Origin: Asterias amurensis
Lineage: Eukaryota; Echinodermata; Asteroidea; Forcipulatida; Asteriidae
Reading direction: 5' to 3'
NCBI RefSeq assembly: GCF_032118995.1
Contig: NC_092650.1
Coordinates: 19,525,501 to 19,589,500 of the forward strand
Length of the DNA stretch: 64,000 nt
The position numbers were made by a program, and so were the translations under genes. Positions 13,507 through 47,909 of the stretch are shown here, one piece after another (the first letter of the stretch is position 1; each line of letters starts with the position of its first letter). A model generated the notes under the pieces. It was not told where the DNA came from. It saw nothing but the letters and a program-made list of their open reading frames with translations, and made no database searches.

Positions 13507-13511
13507 CCAAT
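13507..13511 (+). promoter_or_regulatory. CCAAT box candidate
   Basis: CCAAT in the context cagccaatcagagg, which fits the NF-Y consensus well. It lies about 650 bp upstream of the gene 1 start codon and 38 bp downstream of a TATAAAAG at 13469, which is an unusual order. The match is good, the function unproven. Confidence 0.35.
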
Positions 13512-14010
13512 CAGAGGATAACGTGTTCTTCCTGTTGACACACTGCGATTATTACACGACTTCCTGTAAAGGCAGTGTGGCCCCTCAGTAAAAGTCTCTG
13601 TATAGACTGCCTCAAACTAAGTGGTTTTCTTGGGTGCTGTTTAGAGTTGGCAAGGTTACAAATAAATATCAAGCAACTTGTTAAATTTCATGTTTTTGTG
13701 AATGTTACACAAATGATGTGGAAATCATAAGGATTTGTTTACTTTCATATTTACAATTAAAGTTGCAATGAAGTGGTTTTATGAAGTGGTTTTAACAAGA
13801 GTACATTTGTAGGTACCAGTGGCCTCTTATGTTGATTACATATTTGTCGATATATCTTTTTATATTATAAAATTTACCATCAAGAAGCCTAACAATATAA
13901 GCCTTCTGATGTAATGGTTTATATCTGAGGTTTTTGTGTGTGGATTAAACATCATAATTTGTACCTAATTTGTCAGCCGTGTGCAACCTCTTTAAACACA
14001 GCCCTAGACA

Positions 14011-14016
14011 TATAAA
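14011..14016 (+). promoter_or_regulatory. TATA box candidate, beta-tubulin gene 1
   Basis: TATAAA in gacatataaacccag, 143 bp before the ATG. About 30 bp downstream is a pyrimidine-rich stretch (ccccttctttcacttccc) suited to a transcription start, which would give a 5' leader of roughly 110 nt. Confidence 0.5.
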
Positions 14017-14153
14017 CCCAGCCTGAGAGACTCTTCCCCCTTCTTTCACTTCCCTGCACTCAGGTCAGACGGAGAGTCACTACCTGTACTTGTGTCTAGA
14101 TCGTTTCTTCAGACGTTCTTATCGCGGCTCGTTTGTGACACTGATTTGTCAAG

Positions 14154-33486
<19,333 letters not shown>

Positions 33487-33503
33487 GCATTCTGCTCTCC
33501 GCT

Positions 33504-33662
33504 TGGCCAAATTCCATAAGCAAAACCAAATTATGCTTACCAGATTATGGTCACCAGCCAAAATGACACGTCACCTGTACAATTTGTGACTGGTATCCTG
33601 CTCATTTCTGCTAAGCAGGAACTTCTTGAGAGCAATTTTTCCGCTTAAACAGCTCTATGAAA
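33504..33662 (-). mobile_element. Family D MITE in gene 1 3' region
   Basis: Starts 18 bases after the stop codon with ggccaaattccataagc, then ggtcaccagccaaaatgac, and ends cagctctatgaaag. It is probably part of the 3' UTR. Confidence 0.65.
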
Positions 33663-33671
33663 GAAGTAACA

Positions 33672-33677
33672 ATAAAT
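33672..33677 (+). terminator. Poly(A) signal candidate, gene 1
   Basis: AATAAA about 186 bases after the stop, in the gap between two family D MITEs. First perfect signal downstream. Confidence 0.55.
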
Positions 33678-33700
33678 ACTAAATAGTTCTAAGAAACCTG

Positions 33701-33854
33701 GGCCCGATTTCAAAGAGCTGCTTCAGCACAAAACCAAATTTTGATTACCAGCCTTTACAATCTGTGACTTGTATCTTCCTTAGTTTTGCTTAGCAGAAAG
33801 GTGCTTAGGGAATAGTATAATTCTTGGCTTATTCAGCTTTGTGAAACTGGGCCC
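33701..33854 (-). mobile_element. Family D MITE
   Basis: Both ends present: gggcccgatttcaaagagct and agctttgtgaaactgggccc. The interior is shortened compared with 25139-25385. Confidence 0.78.
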
Positions 33855-34039
33855 AGCTCATTTAAATGCTACAAATTCCAAGTTTAAAGTAAATTCAAAA
33901 AACCTGACTGAGCCAACCCAACTCATATATTGCCATTCCCCTTGCCACAATTAAACTTAAATGTAAGCAATTTGTTTAAAGTTTTACATGACTTCAAATC
34001 CATTTTCCAGATTATTTTTAATCGTGAAGGGCTCTTTTA

Positions 34040-34620
34040 CAGTGGCCTCCTTTGCTGAAGTTTCTTTCTGTGGCTCCCTTTATTTGAGCTTCCTCAACAG
34101 GGGCTTCATTTACTATCACTTCCTTAGGGAACTTTCTTTACTGGAGCTCCCTTTACTGGAGCTTTTCCTGGAGTTTGATCCTTTACTGTAGCTTCATGAA
34201 CTGAACTGGAGCTTCCTTTACTGAAACTTCCTTTACTGGAGCTTCCTTTGCTGGAGCTTCCTCTACTGCAGCTTCCTTAACTGAAACTTCCTTTACTGGA
34301 GCTTCCTTAACTGAAACTTCCTTTACTGGAGCTTCCTTTGCTGGAGCTTCCTTTACTGGAGCTTCCTCTACTGTAGCTTCCTTAACTGGAGCTTCCTTTA
34401 CTGGAGCTTCCTTAACTGGAGCTTCCTCAACTGGAGCTTCCTTTACTGGAGCTTAATTAACTTGTGCTTAATTAACATCGACTTTCTTTACTGGAGTTTC
34501 CTTAATTGGAGCTCCCTTTACAGGGACTTCCTTTACTGAAGCGTCATAACTGAAACTTCCTTTACTTGAGCTTCCTTTTCTTAAGATTTCTCAACTGGAG
34601 CTTCCTTTACTGGATTTTCC
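34040..34620. repeat. 15-bp minisatellite (cttcctttactggag)
   Basis: About 35 imperfect copies of a 15-bp unit. Because the unit is a multiple of three, the minus strand reads as KEAPV / KEVSV / EEAPV repeats over about 85 codons (roughly 34446 down to 34192). That frame is cut by stops and single-base slips on both sides and has no Met start. It could be a decayed repeat-protein exon or a plain minisatellite. Confidence 0.85.
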
Positions 34621-34624
34621 TTTC

Positions 34625-37580
34625 CAAAGATAACTTTTACTGATGCTTGTACTTGATCATTCCAAAGCAAAAATAAAACAGTTCATAAGAAGTAAAGTTA
34701 TGTGTACAGTTTCTGTTCTGTTCACTTTATTTGAATCTTGGTTGTTGTACTGAGTTGATGAAGCAACATTTTATTTCGCCAAAGCCATTCCAATGAGTTT
34801 CTGGTCTTGTTTAGAATAATGCTCTCAACTTGAAAAGGTAATTACCACCCTTTTGGGTAATATGAAGAGAGGAAGATAAGATTAAATGTATTGTGTACTT
34901 TCGGCAAATAACGTGTTCTTCAAATGCATCGGCCGGCTTGCTGCTTCCAACGAATGCGCCATATCACAGATGTAATTTGAAAAAGGGTGCATCGTCCTGT
35001 AAAAAAAAATCAAAGGCGCTGGTAATTGTGTCTTCTTTATTGAGGGTAAACCAGTCATGATATTCTTTCTACTTTAGTCAGATTTCCGATTTTTTGTTTT
35101 ACCGTCAGAAAAATCAACAAAATTGTTGTTAAGTAGCCAGAACATTATATCAAGGCCTCTACCATTTTGTACAGATAGGATGGCCCTTGTAGGCCTACTC
35201 AGAAAGGTTTTCATACTTTTCCCAAGGACCTGCTAGACTATAACTCCAAGCGCCCAATACAAATACTGTATTAGAAAGAAAATGATTCACAATCAAACTG
35301 AGAAAACGTTCTTCGTTTATTTCCAATTGGTTTGCCTTTAAAAACCAGTAAGATCATTCAATAGCCTTCGATCACTCTGCTCAATAAGGTTTTTTTTTTT
35401 AAGAGTTAAATGTCACCTCCGGGTCGGGGGTCGGGGAAGCGTTGATTTAGGTCGCCGCTGGAACTGAGATCTTTTGTAGTTTTCTCGAAAGTTTTTTTTT
35501 TAGCCTAGACTTTAGACTGGGTTCAATGTGAACAGTGTAAGGGCATTTCTTCCTAGCCTCCATAAGTGATTATAGCCTTTGGAAGTTCATGCAACACCTC
35601 TTGGTGCCAAGAAAATCAAAATCAAAAGATCTATGTTGAACGAACTTTTGGGCCTTTTATCTGCAGCCCCAATGATCTCAGTGGGACAAAGTGTCGAAAC
35701 GAAAACGTGTTCGAATCCACGTGTACAATAACAGAATGAGTCACCTGAGGTTGTTTTGTTTGCACAGGATACTTGATTGTGGGTTCTAACTTCCAACATT
35801 ACCAAATGCACTTAAACGGTGACAACTTGTTTTTAAATAATAATCAAACATGTTTGGATTAATCTTTGTTATTAACATAAAAGAGTTGGGAAAGGTTCGT
35901 GAAAAGCTTTTGAATGTTGCAAGGGTGAGCGCGCCTGGTATGAGGTTGTGATTTGCATCGGTTTCCTTTTTTTTGTAAAAAAAAACAACAATAACTAATA
36001 GCAGCCCAGCTCATTTATGCGGCGAATTCCAAGTTTCAAGTAAAGTAATAAATAACTAAAACGATTGAGCCAACATAGGCTCATATATTGCCTTACCCCT
36101 CGCCACAATGAGACTTAAGTGTATTTCTATGCCTAAATTCGTGGAAATTTGTTGATATCTGCGCTTCGGTTCATTTTTTTTTTTTTGGGGGGGGGGGAAT
36201 ATAAAAGTATCAAATACACACACCCCCATATTGCTGTGAATTTCAAGTTTCAAGTGCAGTTAAAAACCCGACTGAGCCAATCCAGGCTCTTAGATTGCCA
36301 TTCCCCTTACCATCACAGTGAAACTAAATTGTGTTTATAATGTTAACAATTTGGATCTACAAAGTTCGTGAAAACTTTTTGATCGTTGAAAAGGTAACAA
36401 GCGAACATGGATATTAAAGTTGTGATATCTGTGCTTCGGTTCAAGTTAAAATAATAAAAACCTTCTAATGTGTTTTTCCTTTCATCTGAACTGGAAAGAG
36501 ATTGTGGTTAGTTTTTGTTTTTTGGGTTTTTTTTACATCATTGGGGTCAAATCCAGGGTCCATACTTCCAAAGTCTTGTTGGCAATACTTTCGGTATTGC
36601 CTGACCTTGAAGTGAACAGCGTTTCTTGAAAGGAAAATCGTTCATCCACAATTGGTCTTATCACTGGTCTGATAAACTTAACTCTTGGAAAAACATGGTT
36701 GTTGCACACGGGCTCATTTCAGAGAGCTGCTTCTAGCGGGGAACCAGTCACAAACTGAACTTCATTCATATTGAATGTTGTACTAATTTTTCATCAGCAA
36801 TTACTATCGTACTTAGCAAAGTTGTCATGCCTGTGAACAGCTCTTGAAATTTACCACTCCCCACCACGTAAAGTGAAAGACTAAATACCAATCAAATAAA
36901 TTTAGTATGGCAAGTAATTACGTCTCAACAGGGGGGGGGGGGGGCTTGCAGGGGGGACGAACCCCTCGCTCCTAACCCTTGCCCCACCATCCCCGACAAC
37001 ACAAATGAGATCCCCAAAATCCATGAAATAAATGTTACGATATATCGAATCCCCCTCGCTTTGCTCATTACCGCCCGCCTGCTCGCAACCCCCCCCCCCC
37101 CCTCCCTGGCCCAATTGAAATGTCTCGATAAAGCATGGTATAAGACAGAAAAGGGAAAATTTCAATGAATTTGTCCTTGCATGAAACATAAACTATCAGA
37201 CATATACAGGCCCCTAATGTGAATTTCGGGAACGTGTATGTGTTTACATCACTGATGTTTTGAGACGTTCATTTTGATGATGACTTGTGTGGGACGGGCA
37301 ACAATATGCAGTGCCGGCGCAGTGGACATTTTAACGCGTTGGGATTTTTTTTAACATAAATAATTCACAATATTAATCAACTGAGTCCAATGTGAGATAA
37401 TTGAACCCAATCCAAAAAAATGTTTCCTCCTGTGGCGAATTCAATCAAGCATGATCAAGCAATTGGAGGTCTTCCTTAAATCACAGAACACGTTGTAGGA
37501 TATTCACGATCAATAAATAAGACAAGCAAAGAAATCTGCATGCCGTTAATTACTACTACTTTCCCGCAGGGACAAAATAG
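34625..37580. other. Intergenic between genes 1 and 2
   Basis: No gene recognised. Homopolymer runs occur (T then G near 36173-36197, G near 36931, C near 37090). A decayed family D copy lies at about 36710-36852. A 35-bp-scale duplication of gctcat...ttgccattcccc...cacaatt recurs near 33920, 36080 and 36290 (gactgagccaacccaactca, gattgagccaacataggctc, gactgagccaatccaggctc). Confidence 0.5.
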
Positions 37581-37590
37581 TTCTCGTTGT

Positions 37591-37598
37591 TATAATAA
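37591..37598 (+). promoter_or_regulatory. TATA-like element, gene 2 (weak)
   Basis: TATAATAA lies 196 bp before the gene 2 ATG. A separate acceptor-like tttttttccag ends at 37781, only five bases before the ATG, so a 5' UTR intron is possible; the true promoter could then be much further upstream. Confidence 0.2.
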
Positions 37599-37786
37599 GC
37601 ATATGCGCGTAGGTATACACCGCCAAGTCTTCGAGCCGAGTGACAGCCAAGTCATGCCGAGAGCTGTCAACAAATAAGGGGGTACATTCTGTCAAAGCTC
37701 ACCAGCCGCGAAGGAGTAGAGAACATCACGACAAATTTGTCTAACCCTGAGTACTTTTTAAAACTCCATATTTTTTTCCAGTCAAC

Positions 37787-41775
<3,989 letters not shown>

Positions 41776-42175
41776 AAAGTCTTAATTCTCAAATGATGGA
41801 AATATTATGGCTTTGGTCACACGAGGCAACTTGGAGGCAACCAACTGCAGTGCATGCATACACAGGACCACTTTGGTCGCACATGAGTCACTTCTTTACA
41901 AAATCTTGCGTTTCCAAAGAATTTTTAGTGAACATTAAAACAAAAAAAGAGAATGGATTCTCTTCTTGGAGATTGCCTGGAATTGGTTGCCTGTAAATTG
42001 CCCCTTGTGACTATAACGAACATGTTAAGCAAATGTTGCCAGATGTTTACCTTCAAACACTTGCGTAATTGCTCGTCTTGTATGATATTCCTCTTATTGG
42101 GCGTGGCTGCTCCCCTCGCATTCGTAGGGTTTTAAAGTCTGCACTCAAGTTGGATTGTTAGGCCCGAATGGACTA

Positions 42176-42181
42176 AATAAA
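42176..42181 (+). terminator. Poly(A) signal candidate, gene 2
   Basis: AATAAA about 400 bases after the stop, in gactaaataaagtatag. A second AATAAA at 42453 is an alternative. Confidence 0.5.
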
Positions 42182-42516
42182 GTATAGAGTGAACTCTTTC
42201 ATGGCACAAGACTGGTTTTTAGTTTGCAAATTCAGAGGGTTATTAATTTGCATATTAAGATCAAGGACTGTTTCACAAAGTGTCCTAACATGTTGCTATT
42301 GCTGTTCGTTGTATTTAAGTGTTAATTCCTACCGCACAAAGACTTCGGATAAAAGGTGGAGAAATCGAATCACTACGAAAATGTCATCATTCATATATAG
42401 ATCCACACCAAATATCAAACTCGCCTGATAGGAGCTTTTCAAGATCGCACTGAATAAAAATCATCTGTGTATAACGACAAGGTGTGTGGAGCATTTCGGC
42501 GGGAGAGGAGGCCAAC

Positions 42517-42675
42517 GGCCGATTTCACGAAACGTTATAAAAGGATTAATCCTTTCTCGAGTTAGGACGAGTAAGTCGTCCTTACTTGGATAAACGTCTA
42601 TGGATACGAAACTTAACTCGTCTTACGTCCTAGTCCTAAAATTAAACCAAGTTATGAAAAGTTTGGTGAAATTGA
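42517..42675. mobile_element. Family E foldback MITE
   Basis: Ends gccgatttcacgaaacg and gtttggtgaaattgac, with cgagttaggacgagtaagtc inside; relative of 6149-6314. Confidence 0.65.
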
Positions 42676-42682
42676 CAGTAGG

Positions 42683-42830
42683 CCTTTAGAATTTCATCTT
42701 TGAGGGGCCAAGGCCATTTTCGGTTTCGAAAATATTTAAGTCCGAATGGGAATTGTTCGAAGGGGCACCAAGGCCAGACCAAACGGAGGCAATGACCACC
42801 GTGGCATCTGCATGCCAGAAAGACAACTCG
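42683..42830 (+). repeat. Family F dispersed repeat
   Basis: Contains gaatttcatctttgaggggc, aaggccattttcgg and gaaggggcaccaaggccaga. It directly abuts the family E element. Confidence 0.65.
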
Positions 42831-42839
42831 ACCACTACC

Positions 42840-44405
42840 CCAACCATGTTTTTATTTTTATTTTTTACAAATGTATATTATTTATTTGTGCTCGGTCGAT
42901 TGATGTTCGTCAGTACTTAACGTGTATACAATGTTTGTGCAGTCGTTTTTCTCAAAATACTAATATTAACGAGGGAGGTACAACGGTGAATTGCAAAAAG
43001 CTAGTATTGTCAACACAAAACCACCATAAAACTCAATTGTACCTTCCCATGTATATGGCCTGTATTTAAACGTCTGGTTATGACTCTGAAAATGAATGGC
43101 AATAAAAACATACTTGGTAAGAAGTACAGCAGCTTTGGAAAGTGTTCTGATAAACTGTTCACTTCGAAGTAATAGCAGTTATGGACAAATATATTACTTG
43201 AGAATCTGAGTAGCGTTACTGACAATAACGTTTCACAGAGTGTGTATTCCAACATAGCCACTTTAGAATTTCGGCAATGATCTCAAAAATGATACCACAT
43301 TTCTAAAATGAATTTTTCACAGGTTAGTGTTATGGTATTATTTTTTATATACAGAAATAATGATTGCAACGAACAGTGTGTTCCGAGTACCAAACGTATA
43401 GGCCTAAACACTGACCCCTTCTCAAACGGAGTATAATTAAAGAGAATATTCTGATCTTCTAAGTTGTGGCGAAATTTATAAGTGTTGATAAAGAAAACCG
43501 GATGGCATTGTGAATAGCAATCTAATCTAATTTTTAAAGTGTGTAACATGTTAACTTGTGTTGTGCTTAATTAACTATCGAAGAAAAGCTCTTCTTTGTG
43601 TATAAACTCGCAATATATGCCGATAGTGCTGCAGTTTAAATGGACACGTTGCCTTTGGGATGGGTGCTTTGGGCTATTGCCATGAAATGAAGATTATTGA
43701 GAAGATTTTTTAAAAATTGAATAAAGCCTAACATGATTCATAAAAAATATTCCTCGAATTGTTTTGGTTTTCCTTGCACTAAGTGAACTATACACGGTCT
43801 GCCAAAAAATTGTTTGACTTCCGCAAAATTACGGAACTTGTTAGGTCACGAAGTAAATGGAAAACAAAACGCATTCGAGTATTTTGTGTGAAACATTATA
43901 TAATTCTGCTTTTCAAACACCTTTCCAACCATATTCATATCATACAAACCATACACATTCAACGTTATTTTGTGTGAATCATATATACTTTTCAAGCAAC
44001 CTTTCCGCTGCCACATTTCATCGCCGTTATTGCCCAAAGCGCCAAATCCGAAGACGTAGTGCCCTTTTACCTCTTTTATGACTCTACATGAATTTTCTGT
44101 ATTTTTTGTTCTGTATATACGAGCCAGAAAACAATGGAAAGCATCGAGGGAATAACAACGTTTTTGTTGTGCAAACGAATGACGTTTTGATGAAAGCATA
44201 AATTCAAACTTCTTCTTAAACTGCGCTCATTATTTTCTTGGTCAATAAAAGTTCTTCATTTCACTTACTTGTCAGTTTCTTTCTTGTCAAATTGTGTGAA
44301 AAACATAACTAATGAACCCTAACCTAAACAATAAATTCGTCTCTCCTGAATATTCTGCTGACAAGTCAAAGAGTGTTAATTTCTTTTTAAATACACATTA
44401 TTGGT
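42840..44405. other. Intergenic, no gene recognised
   Basis: AT-rich. The short frames near 43846-44199 on both strands overlap each other and show no domain. Nothing else seen. Confidence 0.45.
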
Positions 44406-44410
44406 GGGCG

Positions 44411-44647
44411 TGCTCTCTTAATGTAAAATAGTGAAACTACACTCTTTGTCCGCTATACCGCTCTTTCAAAGAGCCATGGCGGACAACTCTTTTAAGAGCG
44501 AAAGACGGGTATTTTCAACTTGATTTAGAGTTTGTGCCAATTTCACTCAGAAAGAGTGATACAGATTGACTTTAACATTTCAAAAAGAGCGAAAATGCCA
44601 CCACTCGGACAAGAGTGAAATTTTCACTCTTTTACATTTAGAGAGTA
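44411..44647. mobile_element. MITE with inverted ends rich in agagtg
   Basis: The left end ctctcttaatgtaaaatagt with gaaactacactctt pairs with the right end agagtgaaattttcactctt with ttacatttagagag. The interior contains further inverted pairs (ctctttcaaagag, gctctt/aagagc). Single copy here. Confidence 0.75.
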
Positions 44648-44782
44648 TGACTAAAATCCATGTCAGACAGTTTAGCTGAAGAACACAACGTTTGTAATAA
44701 GAGGACTGGCTGATATGCCAACTTGATGTGTATGTACCGTTGAGGGGGTTTGCCGAATGGGAAAATCATCCACTAGAAAAAC

Positions 44783-45635
44783 TATGGTGGCCCTGAAGGG
44801 ACATCGCATATCGCAAACGTGTGCGCATACGTATGCAATGTCGTGAAACAATTCGCAAATATGTGCGCACACGAATGCAATGTCGTGAACCAATTCGCGA
44901 ATATGTGCGCACACGTATGCAATGTCGTGAAACAATTCGCAAATATGTGCGCACACGTATGCAATGTCGTGAAACAATTCGCGAATATGTGCGCACACGT
45001 CTGCGAATATTATTTGCGATGTCGTGAATTTTATTGCATACCATGTTGCATACCTTTGAATAAAATGTCTAGTGATCTGGGGGGTTTCTTTCCAACAGTG
45101 AGATAAGTGGTAGTCATTGCAGCAGTAGTCTTTGTTGTGAGGCAAGCAAGGCGGGTGGTCTTCCTTGGCCTGGTGCCAAGTTCCTGGGTATACACATGCT
45201 TTACAGAGGGAGCCTGCTGTAGCGCCACAGTACTCCCTAGATCGGTAACAAATTATCCACAACTATGACATCATCCTAATGGTATGCAACATGGTATGCA
45301 ATAAAATTCACGACATTGCAAAACAAATCGCATTCGTGTGCGCACATATTCACGATTTGATTCACGAGATTGCATACGTGTGCGCACATATTCGCGAATT
45401 GTTTCACGACATTGCATACGTGTGCGCACATATTCGCGAATTGTTTCACGACATTGCATACGTGTGCGCACATATTCGCGAATTGTTTCACGACATTGCA
45501 AACGTGTGCGCACATATTTGCGAACTGTTTCACGATATTGTATACGTGTGCGCATATATTCGCGATTTGTTTCACGACATTGCATACGTGTGCGCACACG
45601 TTTGCGTTATGCGATGTCCCTTCAGGGCCACCATA
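44783..45635. mobile_element. Foldback element with 42-bp repeat arms
   Basis: The outer ends tatggtggccctgaaggg and cccttcagggccaccata are exact inverted copies, flanked by AAAAAC on each side (44777-44782 and 45636-45641), a possible 6-bp target duplication. The left arm (about 44810-45040) holds about five, and the right arm (about 45298-45600) about seven, inverted units of 42 bp built on cgtgaaacaattcgcgaata plus tgtgcgcacacgtatgcaatgt. A central spacer of about 220 bp (45055-45275) is unrelated to the arms. The arms' inner ends (gcataccatgttgcatacc / ggtatgcaacatggtatgc) also pair. Open frames in all phases arise because 42 is a multiple of three; they are not genes. Confidence 0.88.
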
Positions 45636-45641
45636 AAAAAC

Positions 45642-47479
45642 CCACAGTGTGTAGTTGACACTGGTCCTCTGAGTAGTCCTAGTCCTACAAACGCTTGAAC
45701 GACACAGGTACCAGGGAACCTAGCGGCATACTATGCCTCTAATTAGCTGCATAGCAACACCGGTGCATGTAAACATCGACCATCGTGTTACGGGTGGCAT
45801 GCAATGGCAACAAGCTTTGATGCTTGTTATTAGTGTAACCACTCAACAGTTACACACCCCCCCCCCCTCCCCCACCCCCTTCCACACCGTCTCCAGATCG
45901 GAAGAAATCAACCAATATGTATAGGCTATATACTACAATTTTTTTTTAGATTAAAATAAAATATAGACAACATTTGTGACAAAATAATAGGCCAACCATC
46001 GAAGTGACATGCCTCGACATCATATTTTGGAAAAAAAAGATTATGTTTGATCATGGCTATTTCAACCTCCATGGTTTGATGTATATAGGCCCCTAGGCCA
46101 TTACAAAGTTCTCAGGTCCCATATTCCCCAAATGAAATCAGAAAAAACGCATAATATGAACGGGTCGACACCCCCGGCCCCACTTTATGTCTATTCCCAA
46201 GAAATGTAAAGGGTTGGTCACCAGTGTCGTAAGTAAGGGGGACCTCTGGACTTTGGGGTTGGAAGTTTCCAGATTGATATTTTCGGTGATATTTTCGATG
46301 TTTTAAAAACTATTTTCCCATTAACTACACGCAGACAATGTATTTTGTGTGCACTCACACAATGCAGATTTTATCTTATATGGCCTATACAAAAACATAG
46401 TGGACTTAATTTGTTTTCTGGCGCTGAAAATGGACCTTTTAAGGAAAGGGCAAACAGAAGCTTGGCCAGAGGTGCACCCCGAAATGTTGCCCTTTTTGCG
46501 GCACCGCTTGTCACAGTCGTGTCACAACTGTGAGTTCATTCGTTGGCGTGGCTCACTCCATTTAGCTGCCCGAAATTTCACACTACATCATCATCATTTT
46601 GTCCAAGCTTTCAAAAGTATGCGCCAATCTCTGATGTGATATTAAAGATGTTTTAACTCTGTTTCTATTTACATGGACAGGCGGCAATTATTATGCGATG
46701 TCCATGAGATGGCACTCGTGATGGCCTATTTGTTATTACTAACCTGGCAACAAACCACGTGATCAGAAGTGTCAACATCGAGATCAATAATATCGAGTAA
46801 AACAGAGGTTCCACTTCACCCCTCTCATGACCCCTATGTTTAAATATAGAGGCCCGAACTTTCTTAAAAATTTCCATCATTATTGCATGTAGGCCTTCAA
46901 TTTCTATACTGCCATAATGATGTGAATTTGGCACTTGAGAAATATTCCCATGTGTTCCGAAAAGCAGTCAGTGTCACTATATCATGCACATATGGTTTTT
47001 TTTATGGAGATGAGTTGACTGAGTTTGCGGGTATGGCAAATCACAACGTTTATGATTTCAGCAGCGGAAGAAGTTCATCCATGCAGCTTTAGTAGAATTA
47101 GACATAGAATAAGAATTAAGAATTTTATTGTCTGCATCATATAGAGGAAATTTAGTTTCCATTGGCACATAGAATAAAACAATTATTAGTTTACAACAGA
47201 TTAAAATGACAAAAATATTACACAGCACACTCAAACATAACATCCGCGCGCCTAATTTTATTTTTTTTAGGGCCTACTCCTTCTCTGACCCCCTCCTAAA
47301 AGCATTTCCATACACAGTCTCAGCTTTAAACAAATCCCACTAGTAATACCAGTCATATGGACTGACGTGGAAACGGACGACTCGAGCACTTCAGTATTGT
47401 CACAAATTGGTCTTATGAGCCTCACAGGAAAACCTACGATGGCAACAACTTAAATTTAAAGATAAAAAATTATTTTCAT
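45642..47479. other. Intergenic, no gene recognised
   Basis: A poly-C/CT run lies near 45858-45880. The motif caacaaaccacgtgatcag with a nearby gagatcaataatat occurs near 46749 and again near 48109, so a diverged inverted or direct repeat of about 120 bp is shared with the region before gene 3. No coding evidence. Confidence 0.45.
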
Positions 47480-47906
47480 TTAAAGGATTCGGGTACTTCT
47501 TCAAAATGTCCACAGATTTACATTAAACTTACAGGGTTTGAAGATAATGATAGTGGAAAGCTTCCCTTCAAATATTACTAACTAAGGTTGTGTAGTTTTT
47601 GATAAATGAGTAAAACAAGTCACAAAATAGTTTTGGTCTCATGAGACCAAAACTACTTTAGCATGTAAAATCCCCATAACCAGTTATGACATTATACCAA
47701 AACCATAGCATAACTGGTTAACACGTTTTTACATGCTAAAACTGAGATGAAAATTATTACTTTCTCATTTCTCAAAAACTACAGCACCTCAGTAAGTAAA
47801 ATTTCAAGGGAAGCTTTCTACTATCATAATCTTCAAACTGTGTAAGTTTAATGTAAATCTGTGGACATTGTGTTTTTTGTTAGGAAAAAGTACATGTACC
47901 CTTTAA
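47480..47906. mobile_element. Family C foldback MITE, second copy
   Basis: TTAA on both sides; outer arms match the 26054 copy (gataatgatagtggaaagct; aactacagcacctcagtaag). The centre holds an extra palindromic insert, including 47628-47655. Confidence 0.85.
47628..47655. repeat. Perfect 28-bp palindrome
   Basis: tagttttggtctc followed by atgagaccaaaacta: every base pairs with its partner across the centre. It lies inside the family C element. Confidence 0.95.
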
Positions 47907-47909
47907 TTC

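Noticed and set aside
44783-45635. CRISPR-like array
   Set aside because: The regular 42-bp units are adjacent with no unique spacers, arranged as an inverted pair, in animal nuclear DNA.
45279-45698. Open frames of 90-139 codons on both strands at 44820-45700 with HICAHIRELFHDI-type repeats
   Set aside because: They come from the 42-bp repeat, whose length is divisible by three, leaving all frames open. No start context or independent coding signal.
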